A DNA stretch of 8,249 bases from the NCBI GenBank assembly GCA_009786715.1, contig WQRN01000058.1:1-8249 (forward strand), given 5' to 3'. Shown in pieces: positions 4,745 through 8,249 of this stretch. The DNA comes from Treponema sp. GTDB taxonomy: Bacteria > Spirochaetota > Spirochaetia > Treponematales > Breznakiellaceae. The position numbers were made by a program, and so were the translations under genes. Position 1 is the stretch's first letter, and each line of letters begins with the position of its first letter. The notes under the pieces were generated by a model. That model did no database searches, was not told the DNA's origin, and saw only the letters and a list, made by a program, of their open reading frames with translations.

Positions 4745-6250
4745 GTGAAAAACATTAGCGAATATAACAGCGGAATGTCAGAGTATGAGTTTTTCTCGTT
4801 TCTTTACGATAAGATAGTTTCTAAAGAAATTATCACTTTTTCAAAACTCAGAGAACTGATTCAGCCTGTGCTAAAAGATAAATGGACGCATGCCGTTATC
4901 ATGAAGGCCTTCCTGCTTTTAAAACGCACAAACTGGGGTTTCTTTTCCGCTATATGTCCGAACACTCATAAAAAACTCTGGAAGGAAATGGTTATCCCCG
5001 ACAAGGATTTTCCTGAAGCCGGAGATTTAAAAAAGACGCTTCAAATTTCCAACCTTTATGTCGCCATGCTGGATATCCACGGTTATACTAAATTTTGCAT
5101 GGAGTCCAGAAAGAATCTTTCGATGATGCACAATCTTGACTGGGCGATCGAAAATGAAATTAAACGTATTTCAACTCAGTGCGGAGCGATAAGCCAAAGA
5201 GAGCGCGGAGATGAAATGGTTGTGGTAGCCGCGAGCGCCACCGACGCGCTTATGGTTACGCTTTGCATTATCGATTATTTCTGCAAAACCAATGTTGTAA
5301 ATGATCCAGCGATTATCACAAAGCGCGGCGAAAAGGCTGACGCGCTTCCCATTTTTAAAATTACCGCCGGAATCACAGGGGGCAATACCCAAAGCCCTTT
5401 GATCATTACAGAGAGGGGAAATCTCGCGGGGTTCCTTCTTAATTCAGGCGCGAGGCTTCAGACAAGAGCCAATGAACTTTCACCTCACGATTCCAGAATC
5501 ATGATTGCAAAGCAGGTATTGATGAACTATGAAAAAGAAAACGCGGCGGCTACCTGCACGCTCGCCCAGAATAACGCGCTTTACTTCTTTGACACAGGGC
5601 ACATTGAATTTAAAGGAGTTATGATTCCAACCTGCGAAGTTGTATTTGACAAGAACGAGCGCTACAAAGAACAATTCGCCGAAGACATGACAAAACTTTT
5701 TTCGTCCATCCGCGAAAATTTGTGGGAACAGCGCATTTATCAGGATATTATGGAACTGCTTACAAAGGTAGCGATATCCATGCCGAAATTTACCGTAACA
5801 TCCCCTGTTTCCATTTTTGGCATGACTTCAATCGATAATGAATCTTATGTGCAGCTGTGCAGGCATGGTTTAAAAGCGTATTGCAGAGACGAAGATTATT
5901 ATCTTGCGGTGGAATATTTGTCTCATCTTGTGGATCTCAGCGAGAAACTTCCGTCATTCGACAGATTAATTTTAGATTATCTCAGGGGAATCAAGGAAAA
6001 GTACCAGCTTCTTTTAAACGCGTACGAAAGACACATCGATAAAGAAGTTGAAGAAAAAGCGAATGTAATTTTCCAGGCGGAGCATTATAGAACATGGCTT
6101 GCCGCAAAGAACGGCTCGCAGATTTATGAAAAGTTAAGAAGTGTCGGGCGTAAAAGCAAAGAAATCACAAAGAAGAAGAATTTATGGCTTAGTATGCTTT
6201 CGCAGAACAAAGAAAAGATGGAATTTACCCTGTATTCGGGGAAGAAATAA
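4745..6250 (+). CDS. Soluble protein with class III nucleotidyl cyclase-like domain and unassigned flanking regions
   Basis: 501 aa, no signal peptide or membrane helix. Residues about 104-305 follow the class III adenylate/guanylate cyclase pattern. The first metal Asp is in MLDIHGYTKF (D110), the second in RERGDEMVVV (D156). The ITAGITGG strand (206-213) comes next, then the N-x-x-x-R pair (LLNSGARL, N233 and R237) that stabilises the transition state in the family. A cyclase that makes cAMP or cGMP is therefore plausible. The base-selecting positions look odd: the usual Lys before GD is Arg152 and the usual Asp before the Asn is Phe230. The N-terminal helical part (1-100) and the C-terminal helical part (about 310-501, with a charged Glu/Lys-rich segment at about 416-440) match no family I recognise. 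The start is GTG at 4745 with a weak AGGT site; ATG at 4775 is an alternative that would drop 10 residues. The diguanylate cyclase gene follows 5 bases after its stop, so both form an operon. Confidence 0.7.
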   Translation: MKNISEYNSGMSEYEFFSFLYDKIVSKEIITFSKLRELIQPVLKDKWTHAVIMKAFLLLKRTNWGFFSAICPNTHKKLWKEMVIPDKDFPEAGDLKKTLQISNLYVAMLDIHGYTKFCMESRKNLSMMHNLDWAIENEIKRISTQCGAISQRERGDEMVVVAASATDALMVTLCIIDYFCKTNVVNDPAIITKRGEKADALPIFKITAGITGGNTQSPLIITERGNLAGFLLNSGARLQTRANELSPHDSRIMIAKQVLMNYEKENAAATCTLAQNNALYFFDTGHIEFKGVMIPTCEVVFDKNERYKEQFAEDMTKLFSSIRENLWEQRIYQDIMELLTKVAISMPKFTVTSPVSIFGMTSIDNESYVQLCRHGLKAYCRDEDYYLAVEYLSHLVDLSEKLPSFDRLILDYLRGIKEKYQLLLNAYERHIDKEVEEKANVIFQAEHYRTWLAAKNGSQIYEKLRSVGRKSKEITKKKNLWLSMLSQNKEKMEFTLYSGKK

Positions 6251-6255
6251 ACCTA

Positions 6256-7449
6256 ATGAAAAAGTTGTTCACTTTATGGCGTTATTATTCTCTTGGATAC
6301 GATCAATATCATGAATGTATGGAAAGAATACATAAGAACAATCTTTACAACCTGCGTATAGGTAATGTTCTTGCGATAGTTCTAGCTGTGCTTTTTTCAT
6401 GTTTTCCCCTGTTAGTGAACCGCAATATCCACGAAGCCGCGGCTTATTTGGTTATAGCTTTTTTCAGTTTAATACTTTTTATTATTGCGAACCGCAATAT
6501 CAGATTGATTAATCAGCAGAAGAGGCCTGAGAATAAAAGAAAAGTATATATCCTTATCATCCTGTTTTTTATAAACGTTGTTTTCTTCGGCATTTTTACA
6601 GGCGTATTGATGAACCGCGAACACTACACGGTAACTTTTATGACGCTTCTTGTTTGCTCGCTGTTTTTGTTTTACAGCTCCCCTGTTTTTAATTTATGTT
6701 TGATAGCAAGCGCGACCGCTGTTTTTATTGCATCTGCAGTTCTTTTAAAAGAGCCCGGTATATATATAGTTGATATTTACAATGTAATATTTTCCGCTCT
6801 TATAAGCCTGTTCATATGCTGGCGCATTACAATGCTGCGCTTAGTGTCGGAATTAAACGCATGGAAAATGGAAGAGGAGCGCAACAAGTATCTGGATCAA
6901 AGCACGATAGATGAATTAACCAAGTTAAGAAACCGCCGCGATTTTGAACAGACTTTCCAAAGATATTTAACTAATTACAGATCTTCGGATGATTATCTGT
7001 GCGTTGCCATTTCGGATATAGATTTCTTTAAATATTACAACGATTTTTACGGGCATCCAAAAGGCGATGACTGCCTGCGCGCAATCGGCGAAGCTCTTAT
7101 CAGGCTTAATAAAACAATGGGTGTTTACTGCGCAAGGGTCGGCGGTGAAGAATTTGCCCTGCTTTGGTTCGAAAAAGATATTTCCCATGTAGACGCCGTG
7201 ATTAACCGCGTAACTAAATTAATAAAGGCGTTAAAAATTCCGCACGAAAAATCCAACGCTTCTGAATATGTAACAATGAGCATCGGCGTATATATTGATA
7301 AATGCGGAGAGTCTAAAAATTTTGAGGAACTCTACGATTTGGCGGATAAGGCTTTGTATTCAGCGAAAGGAAACGGGAGAAATTGCGCTATTGTCCGCGG
7401 AAAGAATATGTCTCAGTATCAAATTAAACCTAAAACAGAAACGCACTGA
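6256..7449 (+). CDS. Membrane-bound GGDEF diguanylate cyclase
   Basis: 397-aa inner-membrane enzyme predicted to make cyclic di-GMP from two GTP. The N-terminal half has six hydrophobic helices, at about 38-54, 62-79, 97-118, 127-142, 146-164 and 173-190, with no extracellular domain of size, so it may sense membrane state or small ligands. A short helix (about 197-215) links to the catalytic domain (about 217-382). That domain has the entry motif DELTKLRNRRDF (219-230), DIDFFKYYND (254-263) with the metal-binding Asp, GHPKGDD, the active loop GGEEF (296-300) and the SIGVYI strand (342-347). GGEEF is a functional variant of GGDEF. The RxxD inhibitory site normally found just before this loop is absent (Thr287 and Val290 at those places), so product feedback by that route is not expected. 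The ATG comes 5 bases after the cyclase-like gene, with only a loose GGGGAAG site, so translation is probably coupled. It ends 2 bases from the convergent secreted-protein gene. Confidence 0.93.
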   Translation: MKKLFTLWRYYSLGYDQYHECMERIHKNNLYNLRIGNVLAIVLAVLFSCFPLLVNRNIHEAAAYLVIAFFSLILFIIANRNIRLINQQKRPENKRKVYILIILFFINVVFFGIFTGVLMNREHYTVTFMTLLVCSLFLFYSSPVFNLCLIASATAVFIASAVLLKEPGIYIVDIYNVIFSALISLFICWRITMLRLVSELNAWKMEEERNKYLDQSTIDELTKLRNRRDFEQTFQRYLTNYRSSDDYLCVAISDIDFFKYYNDFYGHPKGDDCLRAIGEALIRLNKTMGVYCARVGGEEFALLWFEKDISHVDAVINRVTKLIKALKIPHEKSNASEYVTMSIGVYIDKCGESKNFEELYDLADKALYSAKGNGRNCAIVRGKNMSQYQIKPKTETH

Positions 7450-7451
7450 TT

Positions 7452-8156
7452 TTAATAAGCCGCAAAAGGTATTATATTTGTTATCTGCACTCTGAAACGC
7501 GCGAAAACAGACCAGCGCCCGGAATCTATGTAATAGCGAGGAAATGACGCAAGGCTGATGAACCCTGTTACCTCTTTCGGCCGGTTTCTTTCGCTGCCTC
7601 TTAATGCCGCGCGCAGAGCAGCTCTCGCAGAATCTTCAAGCGCCATTTTTTTAACCGCGGTCCAGCCGGGGTATTCTTCCAGAAACGAAGGGCCGTAACC
7701 TGTAGCCTGCGCGTTTCTGATCATTCCTGTGCGCCACACCTGCATGCGTTTTTGCTGTGAATCATTTAAATTATAATCCGCCCATACCCTTAAGTTCATA
7801 TCCCTGATTTCTGTTTCAGTTACTTTAAGACCAGAATCGCCCCATTTTATTTCGCCGCAAGGTTCAAGTTCTAAAAGTTCAGCGATGTTTCTTGCTCGCT
7901 CTCCAACTTCATAATTGAAAGACCAGCCGTAGATCATCGCGGAAAAAAACAGGGCCATTTCTTCCAGAGCCCTCCTGCCTGCCGCCTCGGCGCTGAGAGG
8001 GTATTCTTCGTCTATATGGCCTGCGTAGATTGGCTCATAATCTATAACTACTTCGCCGCGGATAACATCAGAATATTGCCACTGTTCATGTCCTTGTGCG
8101 AAAAGAGGAGTAAAAATTGATGCGAATAATGGAAGAAAGAGAAGAACCCGGCGCAT
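7452..8156 (-). CDS. Secreted protein of unknown family
   Basis: 234 aa, function not recognised. The first 20 residues form a clear signal peptide (two Arg, then a Leu/Phe-rich core, ending LFA before Gln21), and no Cys follows the cleavage site, so it is exported by the general route and is not a lipoprotein. The mature part is Glu- and Arg-rich, with a helical segment (about 55-95, AEAAGRRALEEMALFF), a middle region with the only Cys (C100), an Ala/Arg helix (about 165-188) and a final part rich in aromatic residues (TGFISLASFPRYYIDSGRW at 197-215, then a strand ending NIIPFAAY). Alternating Ala-rich helices and such strands recall periplasmic LPP20/FlgT-like domains, but this is only a resemblance. 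There is no good Shine-Dalgarno before the ATG at 8156. The preceding gene on the same strand ends 17 bases upstream, so the two are likely co-transcribed. Confidence 0.8.
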   Translation of the reverse strand: MRRVLLFLPLFASIFTPLFAQGHEQWQYSDVIRGEVVIDYEPIYAGHIDEEYPLSAEAAGRRALEEMALFFSAMIYGWSFNYEVGERARNIAELLELEPCGEIKWGDSGLKVTETEIRDMNLRVWADYNLNDSQQKRMQVWRTGMIRNAQATGYGPSFLEEYPGWTAVKKMALEDSARAALRAALRGSERNRPKEVTGFISLASFPRYYIDSGRWSVFARFRVQITNIIPFAAY

Positions 8157-8173
8157 ATTACAATATCGGCGGT

Positions 8174-8249
8174 TTATCCCAACTCTATTGAGCGTTTCCA
8201 GGCGGCTTCTACGGCTTTTATCACGGTGCTGCGGAAGGCTCCGCCTTCG
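8174..8249 (-). CDS. C-terminal end of an upstream gene (partial, product unknown)
   Basis: Read on the minus strand from the right edge, one frame gives 24 codons ending in Leu-Gly and a TAA at 8174-8176. The peptide contains GGAFRSTVIKAVEAAWKRS, which looks like an ordinary amphipathic protein C-terminus: regular Ala/Val/Ile spacing with Arg/Lys and Trp, and GC-rich third positions like the neighbours. It ends 17 bases before the secreted-protein gene, a typical operon gap. It is too short to assign to a family; another frame is also open here, so the call rests on composition and position. Confidence 0.5.
   Translation of the reverse strand, partial: EGGAFRSTVIKAVEAAWKRSIELG

Noticed and set aside
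4731..4747. CACT/AGTG inverted repeat around the GTG start of the cyclase-like gene
   Set aside because: Four base pairs only, expected by chance.
1..8249. CRISPR array, tRNA or rRNA genes, transposase or integrase, phage genes
   Set aside because: No regularly spaced repeats, no tRNA cloverleaf that I could find, and all longer frames are assigned to cellular genes with similar composition.

Overview
The window is gene-dense, protein-coding bacterial DNA with mixed strands, moderate GC and no RNA genes, insertion sequences or CRISPR. It suggests an anaerobic, fermentative bacterium: the left edge holds the end of an [FeFe] hydrogenase. My best guess is a spirochaete of the Treponema type. 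This rests on the overall look of the proteins (hydrogenase C-terminus, signalling proteins, secreted protein of unknown family) and is an inference, not a proof.

Left third (1-3292, plus strand). The C-terminal part of a hydrogenase large subunit (1-479) is followed by a purine-type permease (526-1929) and deoxyribose-phosphate aldolase deoC (1934-2596). The last two are 4 bases apart and surely one transcript: base or nucleoside uptake next to breakdown of the deoxyribose part. A separate promoter and a structured leader then drive a small heat-shock protein (2726-3292). In that leader an 8-base segment is perfectly complementary to the start-codon region and would enclose two bulged hairpins, so an RNA thermometer is worth testing.

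Middle (3289-4631, minus strand). A five-repeat TPR protein is followed 8 bases later by a YmdB/TIGR00282-like metallophosphoesterase in which several residues that bind metal in the family are replaced. Its stop codon overlaps that of the heat-shock gene.

Right part (4745-7449, plus strand). A divergent promoter region leads to a two-gene signalling operon. The first gene encodes a soluble protein with a class III nucleotidyl cyclase-like core and unassigned N- and C-terminal regions. The second encodes a six-helix membrane diguanylate cyclase with a GGEEF active site and no RxxD inhibitory site. This pair is the most promising candidate for an undescribed system, possibly linking two nucleotide messengers.

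Right edge (7452-8249, minus strand). A secreted protein of unknown family is preceded by the last 24 codons of another gene on the same strand. Both convergent gene pairs in the window have essentially no intergenic space and no visible terminator.
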